From contig NZ_PTJC01000006.1 in the NCBI RefSeq assembly GCF_002934605.1, forward strand, positions 806,001 to 870,000: a stretch of 64,000 nt of DNA. Reading direction: 5' to 3'. The notes beneath the pieces are model-generated. The model saw nothing but the letters and a program-made list of their open reading frames with translations. It ran no database searches and was not told the origin of the DNA. Below are positions 25,749 to 33,686 of this stretch, in pieces. This DNA comes from Neolewinella xylanilytica (GTDB lineage Bacteria; Bacteroidota; Bacteroidia; Chitinophagales; Saprospiraceae). Within the stretch, counting starts at the first letter, position 1; every line of letters starts with the position of its first letter. A program made the translations under genes and the position numbers.

Positions 25749-26552
25749 TTACTCCGGGGCGGTGTAGCGCGCTCCCGCTACTAACCGCATGGAGTCCCGT
25801 TCCGTGGTGCGAAAGACGGTGGGAAGAAAAATCCGTTCGCCGACGCGCTGCTGGTAGACGGCAAAGTGAAGGTGGGGCCCGGTGCTGTAGCCGGTATTAC
25901 CGCTGTACCCGAGCAGGTCGCCCGTAGCTACCGGGGCGCCCAAGGCGACGGCTACTCCGTTCTTCCGCAGGTGGACGTACTCGGCGATCGTTCCGTCGGC
26001 GTGGAGGATGCGAACGAGGTTGCTGAACTGGGAACAGACCGGATCCGGACAGCCGGAGTCGTTGGAAGCGACCGCTTCAATCACGGTGCCGGACCGCGCG
26101 GCCAGCACCGGTGTGCCCTCCGGCATGTCGAAGTCCAAGGCTGCTTTTGCCCGATGGGAGAAGCTCCCGTCGTATCCCTGCAGCACCCGCCGGGCTACCG
26201 GACCGGAGAAGGGGAGGGCGTACACGTATGCGGTATCGTAGGGCTGGCGGTTAATAGTCCCGGTTTGGGAAGTGTAGGAATACCGGAACCCGTAGCCGTC
26301 CCGGTTATTCACCCGGACAAGCCGATGAACGATGCGGGTTGATCGGGGAGCCAACACCACGGTGTCCCGTTCGCCCTCGACCCGCAGGTTGTCCAATTGC
26401 CATTCAAACACCAGGGAGATCGGAAGGTAGCCGGGGTTCGTTACTTCGATGTGGTAGCCGTCCTTGACGTCGATCCGTCTCACGGTGGGTTTTTGGGCGA
26501 GGACGCAGGAGCCATGAACGCACAGGAACAGCAGGCAAATTCGGAAAATCAT
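25749..26552 (-). CDS. Exported M23 family metallopeptidase
   Basis: A 267-residue secreted or periplasmic zinc peptidase, probably cutting peptidoglycan cross-bridges or acting in its remodelling. It has a signal peptide (MIFRICLLFLCVHGSCVLA), about 100 residues of undefined beta-rich sequence, then an M23 domain with SHRAKAALDFDMPEGTPV (zinc His and Asp), YVHL and the closing GPHLHF (catalytic and zinc His). All expected zinc ligands are visible, so it should be active. ATG 26552 was preferred to a GTG three codons earlier. Confidence 0.92.
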   Translation of the reverse strand: MIFRICLLFLCVHGSCVLAQKPTVRRIDVKDGYHIEVTNPGYLPISLVFEWQLDNLRVEGERDTVVLAPRSTRIVHRLVRVNNRDGYGFRYSYTSQTGTINRQPYDTAYVYALPFSGPVARRVLQGYDGSFSHRAKAALDFDMPEGTPVLAARSGTVIEAVASNDSGCPDPVCSQFSNLVRILHADGTIAEYVHLRKNGVAVALGAPVATGDLLGYSGNTGYSTGPHLHFAVYQQRVGERIFLPTVFRTTERDSMRLVAGARYTAPE

Positions 26553-26586
26553 TCGTTGCACGCGGGGGGATGACTAGTGGCTGATC

Positions 26587-26594
26587 CAAAGATA
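26587..26594 (-). promoter_or_regulatory. -7 box of the M23 peptidase gene
   Basis: The minus strand reads TATCTTTG, 34 nt before the ATG at 26552. Confidence 0.7.
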
Positions 26595-26736
26595 AGCTTT
26601 GGGAGTGCCGGCCGATGGGGCTAGTGAACCCAACGGTCCTTCATTTCCTTACTACCGTTGCTCCCGCGCTCCGCCGCCATCCTTTTGTCAGGGCGGACTG
26701 TTAGCAAGACAACTATATTAGCCAAAATTCAAGATC

Positions 26737-27930
26737 ATGCCCGAACATCACCACCCCCCCGTCTACATCGTCGCCGCCGTCCGCACGCCCATCGGTTCCT
26801 TCGGCGGAGCGTTGGCGTCCCTTTCTGCTACCCAGTTGGGCAGTGCCGCGATCCGGGGAGCCCTGGAGCGGGCCGGTGTCTCGCCCGACAAAGTCCAGGA
26901 AGTATTCATGGGCAACGTGGTGAGTGCTAACCTGGGGCAAGCTCCCGCCCGCCAGGCTGCCCTCGGCGCCGGTGTTCCCAATACGGTGCCCTGTACGACG
27001 GTCAATAAAGTGTGCAGCAGCGGTATGAAAGCCGTGATGTTCGGCGCCCAGACCATCATGCTGGGCCACCACGACGTGGTCGTCGCCGGGGGGATGGAAA
27101 GCATGTCCAATATTCCCTATTACGTCGCCGATGCCCGGTGGGGGGCCAAGTTCGGTGACCGCAAGCTCATTGACGGCCTCACCAAGGACGGCCTCACCGA
27201 CGCGTACGATCAAAACGCCATGGGCACTTGCGCCGACGCCACGGCTAAGAAGTACGGCTTCACCCGCGAGGAGCAGGACGAATACGCCACCAATTCTTAC
27301 AAGCGCAGCGCCGAGGCGACCAGCAACGGCACCTTTAAGCGGGAGATCGTGCCCGTAAACGTGCCCCAACGCCGCGGTGACGATCTGATTATCGATGAAG
27401 ACGAGGAATACAAGAAGGTGAAATTCGAAAAGATGGCCAGTCTGCGGCCCGCTTTCTCCAAAGATGGCACGGTGACCGCCGCCAATGCCAGTACGATCAA
27501 CGACGGCGCCGCCGCGCTGGTGCTGGTGAGCCAAAAAGCACTGGATGAACTCGGCCTGAAGCCGCTAGCCAAGATCATCTCCTTCGCGGATGCCGCCCAT
27601 GAGCCGCAGTGGTTCACCACCGCCCCGACCAAGGCCGCTCCTTTGGCCGCGGAGCGCGCCGGGCTTACGATGGAAGACATGGACTATCTCGAGGTAAACG
27701 AAGCCTTTTCCGTAGTGCCCATGGCCTTCGCGAAAGAGCTCGGCCTCCCGGGCGACAACATGAACGTCCACGGTGGGGGCGTCTCGCTGGGCCACCCGCT
27801 GGGTACTTCCGGTGCGCGCATCCTCGTCACGCTGATCAACGTGCTGCACGCGCGGGAGGGGAAGTATGGCTTGGCTACGCTTTGTAATGGTGGGGGTGGG
27901 GCATCGGCTGTGGTGGTGGAGGCTTTGTAG
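26737..27930 (+). CDS. Acetyl-CoA C-acyltransferase (thiolase)
   Basis: A 397-residue type II thiolase that joins or cleaves acyl-CoAs in fatty acid or ketogenic amino acid metabolism. The nucleophilic Cys93 is in NKVCSSGMK, His353 in GGGVSLGHPLG and Cys383 in LCNGGGG, all in standard positions. The NEAFSVV segment is present. Length and ends are normal. Whether it is degradative or acetoacetyl-CoA-forming cannot be told from sequence. The gene ends 3 bp before the left inverted repeat of the GxxExxY cassette. Confidence 0.96.
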   Translation: MPEHHHPPVYIVAAVRTPIGSFGGALASLSATQLGSAAIRGALERAGVSPDKVQEVFMGNVVSANLGQAPARQAALGAGVPNTVPCTTVNKVCSSGMKAVMFGAQTIMLGHHDVVVAGGMESMSNIPYYVADARWGAKFGDRKLIDGLTKDGLTDAYDQNAMGTCADATAKKYGFTREEQDEYATNSYKRSAEATSNGTFKREIVPVNVPQRRGDDLIIDEDEEYKKVKFEKMASLRPAFSKDGTVTAANASTINDGAAALVLVSQKALDELGLKPLAKIISFADAAHEPQWFTTAPTKAAPLAAERAGLTMEDMDYLEVNEAFSVVPMAFAKELGLPGDNMNVHGGGVSLGHPLGTSGARILVTLINVLHAREGKYGLATLCNGGGGASAVVVEAL

Positions 27931-27984
27931 GAGGTAAACACAGAGGTGCCACGGAGTTTAAAGCACAGAGGTGCCGCAGAGGGG

Positions 27985-28014
27985 TTGTTTTTTTCTAAAT
28001 AAAAACTACATTTA
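27985..28014 (+). promoter_or_regulatory. Promoter of the GxxExxY gene
   Basis: TTG at 27985-27987 and TACATTTA at 28007-28014 are 19 nt apart, a good Bacteroidota promoter. It begins 4 bp inside the left inverted repeat, so the cassette carries its own transcription signal. Confidence 0.65.
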
Positions 28015-28036
28015 GTTTTAACTTAGAGAAAAAACA

Positions 28037-28411
28037 ATGAAACCTTTGAACAAAATCACCTACGACATACGTGGGGCTGCCTTCCGGGTGCATACAGAAC
28101 TTGGACCCGGACTGCTGGAATCGGCTTACGAAGCATGTCTGATTCATGAACTTCAGCAAATGGGATATTCCGTAGAGAGACAGAAGGGATTACCCTTAAG
28201 ATATAAAGATGTTGATCTTCAGATAGGCTATCGCATGGACATGCTGGTGGCTGGAAAAGTAGTAGTCGAGTTAAAGGCAGTCCGTGAGCTAACACCAATA
28301 GATACTGCGCAAATCCTGACGTACATGCGACTGAGCGGAGTCAGGCTAGGACTATTATTGGACTTCAACGTGTTCCGAATGAAAGATGGGATCAAGCGCT
28401 TCATCGTATAA
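28037..28411 (+). CDS. GxxExxY protein (PD-(D/E)XK nuclease-like)
   Basis: A 124-residue protein of the GxxExxY family, named after the motif seen here as Gly25, Glu28, Tyr31 in GPGLLESAYE. A nuclease-like core follows: Asp68 in YRMDMLVAG and Glu78-Leu-Lys80 in VVVELKAV, matching the D-X9-ExK spacing of PD-(D/E)XK enzymes. The family's function is not established. The gene is AT-richer than its neighbours, has its own promoter and is bracketed by long inverted repeats, all signs of horizontal spread. It is complete and appears intact. Confidence 0.9.
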   Translation: MKPLNKITYDIRGAAFRVHTELGPGLLESAYEACLIHELQQMGYSVERQKGLPLRYKDVDLQIGYRMDMLVAGKVVVELKAVRELTPIDTAQILTYMRLSGVRLGLLLDFNVFRMKDGIKRFIV

Positions 28412-28592
28412 CCGGTGCGCTCCCATCAGGGTACTATTAGCGTTGCTTTACTTGGAGCTAAGCAAAAATCCAAAGCGCTAAAAGTATCTCTGTGGCACCT
28501 CTGTGCTTCCCACTGTGGCACCTCCGTGTTTACAGTCTTTGAGCGCAGCGAAAAGCCAGCACCTTGCCTACCCACCACCTTAGCGCTTCTTC

Positions 28593-29207
28593 TTAGCTCT
28601 GTGGTGAACCTTGCTGCTCCCCCGCTGAAGGCAGCTCCTCCAACACCACCGGATCATAATCAAAACTATTCTCCGGCACCAACCCCTGCACCCCGTCAAA
28701 GTGGCGGTAAATAAAGTCGAAGTCCGCGCGCACGTCGCCGGTGGGGTAGAAGGGCTTCGAAAATTCGATCACCCTGTTCCCGAAATCAAATTTGGCGAAA
28801 ACCATGGGCACCTTCGCTTCCCGGGCGATCCAGTAGAAACCGGTTTTGAAGCGGTCGACTTTCTTCCGGGTACCCTCCATGGCGATGCACAGGTAAAATT
28901 CCTCTCGCTCGGCGAAAATTTTGGCTACTGCCTGCACAAAATTGGAGCGTTTCTCCCGCACGACGGGCACGCCGCCCATAAATTTCATCGCCCAACCCGC
29001 CGGCCCCTTGAATAAACTGGATTTAGCCACGAACTGGATGTAGCGTCCCGCCGCCGCCCGGGCGTAGATGCCGTAGGGGAAATCCCGGTTGCTGGTGTGC
29101 GGACCGGTCGGAACCACGCACTTCTTTGGCCAATTGCCGTGGTTGTGGTCGACAAAGCGCATGCCGTTCAGGCGGAACATGAAACGGGCCAGCCAGGCGG
29201 GCATCAT
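28593..29207 (-). CDS. 1-acylglycerol-3-phosphate acyltransferase-like protein
   Basis: A 204-residue PlsC-type acyltransferase, probably acting on glycerolipids at the inner membrane. The catalytic HX4D motif is GPHTSNRDFP with His37 and Asp42; the phosphate-binding motif EGTR is at residues 111-114 in AMEGTRKKVDRF. It is somewhat shorter than typical PlsC (about 240 residues) and lacks a strong N-terminal membrane helix. Two consecutive ATG codons (29207 and 29204) could each start it. The asparaginase-like gene lies 15 bp upstream on the same strand, so the two may be cotranscribed. Confidence 0.85.
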   Translation of the reverse strand: MMPAWLARFMFRLNGMRFVDHNHGNWPKKCVVPTGPHTSNRDFPYGIYARAAAGRYIQFVAKSSLFKGPAGWAMKFMGGVPVVREKRSNFVQAVAKIFAEREEFYLCIAMEGTRKKVDRFKTGFYWIAREAKVPMVFAKFDFGNRVIEFSKPFYPTGDVRADFDFIYRHFDGVQGLVPENSFDYDPVVLEELPSAGEQQGSPQS

Positions 29208-29222
29208 AGGATCGACGTTCGG

Positions 29223-29711
29223 TTAAACAGCTTCAAAAAATCCGGTCGCGCGGTTCTTCCGTACGCCATCCCAGGTGAAGTATCGCCCGTTCATGACGAT
29301 GTACACTCCGGCGGGTAGCGACTGTACGAAAGCCAAGGCGCTGCCCAAGTTAAAGAATCCGTCGGAAGAACTACCGAAGGCGTAGGGAATCATGGCCCCG
29401 GTAATGACGATGGTCTTGCCGCGGATATCGGCCTTGGCCAGGTGCTTGGCGGTATCCGTCATGGTGTCGGTCCCGTGGGTGATCAAAATCTGGTCGGTCT
29501 CGGCGGCGCGGCAGTTGTTGGCGATGTTCTCCCGGTCCTGCGGACCGATCTCCAGGCTGTCGACCATCATAAGCGTCCGGATGCTGACGTCGAGGGTCGA
29601 GCGACCGACTTCCAGCATCTTGGGCAGGCTGCTGTCGCGGAAGAAAAGCTTGCCGGTTACGAAGTCGTATTCTTTATCGAAGGTGCCGCCGGTAACGAAG
29701 ATCTGGATCAA
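29223..29711 (-). CDS. Single-domain asparaginase-like protein
   Basis: A 162-residue protein matching only the N-terminal half of type I/II asparaginases. The first catalytic Thr lies in FVTGGTFDK (residues 6-13), and the second catalytic Thr-Asp pair in THGTDTM (residues 78-84). The C-terminal domain, about 150 residues in normal enzymes, is missing, and the next gene starts 15 bp later, so this is a natural short form rather than a frameshift. Short asparaginase-domain proteins of this kind recur in Bacteroidota; activity is unproven. No ATG is available, so the start is a TTG at 29711, supported by a TACTTTTG box 20 nt upstream. Confidence 0.82.
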   Translation of the reverse strand: MIQIFVTGGTFDKEYDFVTGKLFFRDSSLPKMLEVGRSTLDVSIRTLMMVDSLEIGPQDRENIANNCRAAETDQILITHGTDTMTDTAKHLAKADIRGKTIVITGAMIPYAFGSSSDGFFNLGSALAFVQSLPAGVYIVMNGRYFTWDGVRKNRATGFFEAV

Positions 29712-29731
29712 GGTATAGAGTTATATACTCG

Positions 29732-29739
29732 CAAAAGTA
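29732..29739 (-). promoter_or_regulatory. -7 box of the asparaginase-like gene
   Basis: The minus strand reads TACTTTTG, a full consensus match, 20 nt before the TTG start. It lies in the short region shared with the divergent zinc-ribbon gene. Confidence 0.6.
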
Positions 29740-29753
29740 TCAATTCCGCTTCC

Positions 29754-29939
29754 ATGACCTCGCTATTCAAGGATTATATCTGGCCGGAAAAATGTCCGCG
29801 CTGCCGCCGCAAAATGCGTTTGCTCGACAGGGTACACCGGCTGACGCTCTCACTTGCCTGGGTAGTGAGCCTGACCCGGGGAAAGGCCATCGATACCTCG
29901 GCGCGGCCCATCAACAAATGCGATTTCTGCCACCGGTAG
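29754..29939 (+). CDS. Putative small zinc-ribbon protein
   Basis: A 61-residue protein beginning MTSLFKDYIWPEKCPRCRRK and ending INKCDFCHR. Two CxxC pairs (CPRC and CDFC) about 44 residues apart fit a zinc ribbon, and the protein is basic, so nucleic acid binding is possible. It is divergent from the asparaginase-like gene, with only 42 bp between starts. I do not recognise a family. Support comes from the paired cysteines and from its occupying a stretch with no other gene. Confidence 0.55.
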   Translation: MTSLFKDYIWPEKCPRCRRKMRLLDRVHRLTLSLAWVVSLTRGKAIDTSARPINKCDFCHR

Positions 29940-29961
29940 GCTGGCTGGATACCGCTGCGCT

Positions 29962-31239
29962 TTAGGTCTTCCGCTTTTTCTTCTTCGCCGCGGGAAACAG
30001 GATGTTATTGAGAATCAGCCGATAGCCCGGGCTGTTGGGGTGCAGGCTGAGGTCCGTCTCCGGGTCGTTGACGAGGTGGCGGTAATCGGCCGGATCGTGG
30101 CCACCGTAAAAGGTAAAGAAGCCCTCTCCGAACTGGCCGTGGATATAACGGGCTTCGCTGGCGGGTTTGTTTTCGCCGAGCACCAGGACGCTGCTCTTGA
30201 TGTGCTGGTTGCGGAACGCGGTGGTCTGTCCCATGAATCCCTTGACGGTACGTACGTGGTTTTGGGTCAGCATGGTCGGTACCGGGTCCCACTTGGCACT
30301 GAAGTCGAAAAGGGTGAAGTAGTCCTGCTCCGGTGTGACCGGCCGCGGATTATGATCGATGGAACTGAATTCGTATTCCAGGGGGTTACGCTCCAACTGG
30401 AAATTTTCGAAGGCGAAGGTTTTGCTGAAGTCCAACTTTTCCTGGGCCTGGGGATCAATGCCGTCACCGTCGTAGTATTGGGCATTAATGTCCACTCCGT
30501 CGGCGGCCAGGGCAATGTCGTAGCTATCCGTAGCCGAGCACATGGCGAACATGAAACCTCCGCCGCCGACGTACTCCCGTACCTTTTTTACGACGCCGAG
30601 CTTTAGCTGACTCACCTTTTCGTAACCGTTAGCGGCCGCCAACTCTTCCTGGTAAGCCACCTGCCGCCGGTACCAGGGGGCCGTATGAAAGCTGCGGTAA
30701 AAGCGTCCGAACTGCCCGGTGAAGTCTTCGTGGTGCAGGTGCAGCCAGTCGTATTCTGCCAGCTCGTCGTTGAGGACTTCCGTGTCGTAAATGGTTTCGT
30801 AGGGAATTTCGGCGTAGGTAAGTACCAAGGTAACTGCATCGTCCCAGGGCTGGACCTCGGTGCCCTCGCGAAAGTTATAATCGGGGGTGTAGACGGCGAT
30901 CTTCGGTGCCTTTTCGAGCTTCATCGCGTCCATGTTGCGTTCCGGGTCGGCGATCTCCTCGAGGATGCCATTGAAGCGGGTATCGGGGATCACTTCGTAT
31001 TTCACGCCCCGCGTCAGACACTCCCGCTCGAAGGCCCGGCTGTGCTGAAAGGCGAAGCTGCCGCCCCGGTAATTGAGCAGCCACCAGGCTTCGATGTCGT
31101 TGTTCAGTACCCAAAAAGTAATACCGTACGCTTTCAGGTGATCCGTCTGGGTCTCGTCCATCGGGATCAGAATGGTGGAAGCCCGGGCCACGGTGGCCAA
31201 CACGACAAAGAGCAGAAGGAGGGGGAGTTTGCGGTACAT
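29962..31239 (-). CDS. Conserved exported protein (often named asparagine synthetase B)
   Basis: A 425-residue secreted protein with a signal peptide (MYRKLPLLLLFVVLATVARA) and a lysine-rich tail (KKKKRKT). It opens STILIPMDETQTDHLKAYGI, a start I know from Bacteroidota proteins that are auto-named asparagine synthetase B. I see none of that enzyme's signatures: no N-terminal Cys glutaminase and no SGGLDS ATP motif. The product name is therefore probably wrong. Conserved blocks include EAWWLLNYRGGSF, FMFAMCSATDS and FFTFYGGHDPADYRH, the last ones suggesting a ThuA/glutaminase-like fold. The function is unknown. Confidence 0.8.
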   Translation of the reverse strand: MYRKLPLLLLFVVLATVARASTILIPMDETQTDHLKAYGITFWVLNNDIEAWWLLNYRGGSFAFQHSRAFERECLTRGVKYEVIPDTRFNGILEEIADPERNMDAMKLEKAPKIAVYTPDYNFREGTEVQPWDDAVTLVLTYAEIPYETIYDTEVLNDELAEYDWLHLHHEDFTGQFGRFYRSFHTAPWYRRQVAYQEELAAANGYEKVSQLKLGVVKKVREYVGGGGFMFAMCSATDSYDIALAADGVDINAQYYDGDGIDPQAQEKLDFSKTFAFENFQLERNPLEYEFSSIDHNPRPVTPEQDYFTLFDFSAKWDPVPTMLTQNHVRTVKGFMGQTTAFRNQHIKSSVLVLGENKPASEARYIHGQFGEGFFTFYGGHDPADYRHLVNDPETDLSLHPNSPGYRLILNNILFPAAKKKKRKT

Positions 31240-31399
31240 ACGGAAAGCTTTCAACCCAATAAACGAATGCCGGCCGGATTAGGTGTAAGCGGAGTACCCG
31301 GATGTCCGACAGGGTGCATACCAAAACAATTGTCCGGTTCCGAAAGATACCGCACCTGCGGTCCCCCGCACAAGCGATGCCCGCCCACGTTACCACACT

Positions 31400-32098
31400 A
31401 TGCAAACAACCTTTTCCGTGACATCGGTCTCTTCGGAGCCGCTCGCGCAACTACCGGGAGACTGGACCACCAACGATTTTCGCCAGATCCTAGCCCTCAC
31501 GGATTACGGTGAGGTGGGCGACCTTTCCGATAAGGAAATCGGTGAAATGGCCTACCTCTCCCTCGCCGACCTACCCAAATCGGAGGCCGCCGAACTCCTC
31601 ATTTCGTACGTATTTCCGGAGGGGAGCCTCACCGCCGGACAGATCAAGAACAGCAGCCACGAGATAGATACCGAACGGCTGTGGGAGGAATACCCTGAGC
31701 CGCGTCACCACCGTAATTTTTACCGGGTAGGTAGCCTCCTCTACGCCGCCTATAACGGGGGGCATCCGAAGCCGGACGGACGCCGTTTGGTAGTCAACGT
31801 GACCACCACGAAAGCCGGAGCCCCGCTGCTCGCGGATCCCGACCCCGCACTGGTGCTACGCCTGCTGGCACCGGCAATGGATGCGCACGCGCTACTCCAC
31901 CGGCTGTACGAAGACGAACTGAAAGGCGATGCTTTCCCCTCGGCCCCCTATCTCCTGTACCGCATTACCTCCCGGCAAACCGCCGAGAACAGTTTCGAAC
32001 TTACGATCGACAGCACCGATTACTGGCTGGCTGATTACCGACCCGCCGGCACCTACGAAGTTACCGCAGCGCCGGACGGGGTTGCCGCCGAATCCTAA
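31400..32098 (+). CDS. Hypothetical protein
   Basis: A 232-residue soluble protein that I do not recognise. It is acidic, has no signal peptide or membrane helix, and starts at an ATG after a 160-bp divergent region. Visible features are an N-terminal helical segment (DFRQILALTDYGEVGDLSDKE) and a C-terminal part ending ADYRPAGTYEVTAAPDG. Codon use looks like that of the neighbours, so it is probably a genuine native gene. It is followed by dcd about 110 bp later under a separate promoter. Confidence 0.75.
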   Translation: MQTTFSVTSVSSEPLAQLPGDWTTNDFRQILALTDYGEVGDLSDKEIGEMAYLSLADLPKSEAAELLISYVFPEGSLTAGQIKNSSHEIDTERLWEEYPEPRHHRNFYRVGSLLYAAYNGGHPKPDGRRLVVNVTTTKAGAPLLADPDPALVLRLLAPAMDAHALLHRLYEDELKGDAFPSAPYLLYRITSRQTAENSFELTIDSTDYWLADYRPAGTYEVTAAPDGVAAES

Positions 32099-32194
32099 TC
32101 GTGCGAAGGGTCTCGATTCCCTGCCATCGATCGCGGTGGACAGCTCCGGATTCTAGTCACGTAGCTGGTGCGGGCGGGCAAGGCCGGCAAATAG

Positions 32195-32202
32195 TACCTT
32201 TG
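32195..32202 (+). promoter_or_regulatory. -7 box of dcd, immediately before the start codon
   Basis: TACCTTTG is followed 5 nt later by the ATG at 32208, implying a leaderless or nearly leaderless transcript. Confidence 0.7.
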
Positions 32203-32207
32203 CGGGC

Positions 32208-32744
32208 ATGATTTGGAGTGACAAAAAGATTCTTGCCGCCATGGAGCGCGGAGAGATCGTGATCAAACCCTTCGACCGGTCTAACCTGGGAACCAACAGC
32301 TATGACGTTCACCTGGGAAAATACCTGGCCCGCTATAAAGACCACATCCTCGATGCCCGCCAACACAATCAGATCGAGGAAATGACCATCGGGCCGGAGG
32401 GCTTCGTCCTCCATCCCAACACTCTCTACCTGGGCGTGACCCTGGAATACACCGAAACCCACAGCAGCGTTCCCTTCCTGGAGGGGAAGAGCAGCGTGGG
32501 GCGCCTGGGCATTGACATCCACGCCACGGCCGGTAAGGGAGACGTCGGCTTCTGCAATCACTGGACCCTGGAGATCAGCTGTACCCACCCGGTACGGGTG
32601 TACGCCGGAATGCCGATCGGCCAACTCATTTACTTTGGCGTAGACGGCGATATCGAGAATTACTACAACAAGAAGCCAAACGCTAAATACAACCAGGTAA
32701 GCGACCGGCCGATGGAATCGATGATGTGGAAGAACGCCTTCTAA
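32208..32744 (+). CDS. dcd: dCTP deaminase
   Basis: A 178-residue trimeric enzyme that deaminates dCTP to dUTP for dTMP synthesis. It starts MIWSDKKILAAMERGEIVI and contains the Dcd core GKSSVGRLGIDIHATAGKGD followed by VGFCNHWTLEIS, with the catalytic Glu in that last part, and the C-terminal QLIYF strand. Length is normal. It is transcribed from a consensus box 5 nt before the ATG and is followed by prmC, whose start lies within or just behind its 3' end, so the two are an operon. Confidence 0.95.
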   Translation: MIWSDKKILAAMERGEIVIKPFDRSNLGTNSYDVHLGKYLARYKDHILDARQHNQIEEMTIGPEGFVLHPNTLYLGVTLEYTETHSSVPFLEGKSSVGRLGIDIHATAGKGDVGFCNHWTLEISCTHPVRVYAGMPIGQLIYFGVDGDIENYYNKKPNAKYNQVSDRPMESMMWKNAF

Positions 32745-33610
32745 CGCAGCCCGCCAACGTACTACCCGTGCGCACCGACGATCTTAGCAAACATTTTGTC
32801 CGCGAACTGCGGACGGCACTGGGGGCCGGAGAGGCCGCCTCGGTCACCCGACTGGTAATGGAAGACGTGTTCGGTCACCGGCAGGGCAACCGGCCCCGGA
32901 TGCTTACCCCCGACGAGGAATTGCTAGCCTGGATAACGCTGAACCGGCTTCACGGTGGCGAGCCCGTGCAGTACGTGACCGGCATTGCCGACTTTTACGG
33001 TTTGCAGTTGAAGGTCACCCCCGCCGTGCTCATCCCCCGCCCGGAGACGGAGGAACTCGTGGAATGGATCCTGGAAGATCATCCGGGCGGTACCAACCGG
33101 AGGGCCGTCGACCTGGGTACCGGATCGGGCTGTATTCCGCTCGCTCTCCAGGATCGCCGGCCGGAGTGGCAGTGCGAGGGCGTCGATGTTAGCCAGGAAG
33201 CGCTGGCGGTTGCCCGTGAAAACGGGAAGATGCTCTGTTCCACTGTCGTGTTCCACGAAGCGGATGTACTCCAGGATTGCCACCTTGACGAGGGGGCGTA
33301 CGACGTCATCGTCAGCAACCCTCCGTATATCCCCCCTTCCGAACGGGAACAAATGGGGGAGTCGGTGCTCGTACACGAGCCGGAGCTGGCGCTCTTCGTA
33401 CCGGAAGACGATCCCCTGGTATTTTACCGCCGCGTCGGCGAAATAGGCCTGAGCGCCCTTAGCCCCGGCGGCTACGTGTACGTCGAAACGAACGAGTTCA
33501 ACAGCAATGAGGTCATGCGTACCTTCCGCGAGCTGGGCTACCAACTGGTAGAGCGGCGCAAGGACCTCCAGGGGAAGTGGCGCATGGTCCGCACCCGGCT
33601 GGAGGCATAA
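32726..33610 (+). CDS. prmC: Peptide chain release factor N5-glutamine methyltransferase
   Basis: Methylates the Gln of the GGQ motif in release factors RF1 and RF2. The SAM-binding motif is VDLGTGSGCIPLAL, and the catalytic NPPY is in DVIVSNPPYIPP, both diagnostic. The N-terminal helical domain and the IPRPETEELVEW segment are present. The start could be GTG 32726, overlapping dcd by 19 bp (294 residues), or GTG 32768 (280 residues); both lengths are normal. It converges on the SWIM gene across a long-looped inverted repeat. Confidence 0.95.
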   Translation: MEERLLTQPANVLPVRTDDLSKHFVRELRTALGAGEAASVTRLVMEDVFGHRQGNRPRMLTPDEELLAWITLNRLHGGEPVQYVTGIADFYGLQLKVTPAVLIPRPETEELVEWILEDHPGGTNRRAVDLGTGSGCIPLALQDRRPEWQCEGVDVSQEALAVARENGKMLCSTVVFHEADVLQDCHLDEGAYDVIVSNPPYIPPSEREQMGESVLVHEPELALFVPEDDPLVFYRRVGEIGLSALSPGGYVYVETNEFNSNEVMRTFRELGYQLVERRKDLQGKWRMVRTRLEA

Positions 33611-33686
33611 GAGCTTGTTTGGATTCTCCTCACCGGTCTGCAAATGGCCTCATTTTCGACCAGGTTCGGAAAACCCAAACGAGCTC
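33611..33686. terminator. Inverted repeat between convergent prmC and SWIM genes
   Basis: GAGCTTGTTTGG (33611-33622) and CCAAACGAGCTC (33675-33686) pair with one mismatch across a 52-nt loop. Placed exactly between two convergent stop codons, it may be a bidirectional terminator, although the loop is long and T-runs are short. Confidence 0.4.

Larger units (their letters stand above)
27934..28533. mobile_element. GxxExxY gene cassette bounded by ~46-bp inverted repeats
   Basis: The left repeat (27934-27981) and right repeat (28488-28533) are inverted copies of about 46-48 bp, identical at most positions with one 2-nt gap. Each carries two copies of a CACAGAGGTGCC core. Between them is a single GxxExxY gene with its own promoter and a visibly lower GC content than its neighbours. 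There is no transposase and no clear target duplication, so mobility would need an outside enzyme. I call it a candidate mobile cassette by structure only. Confidence 0.55.
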
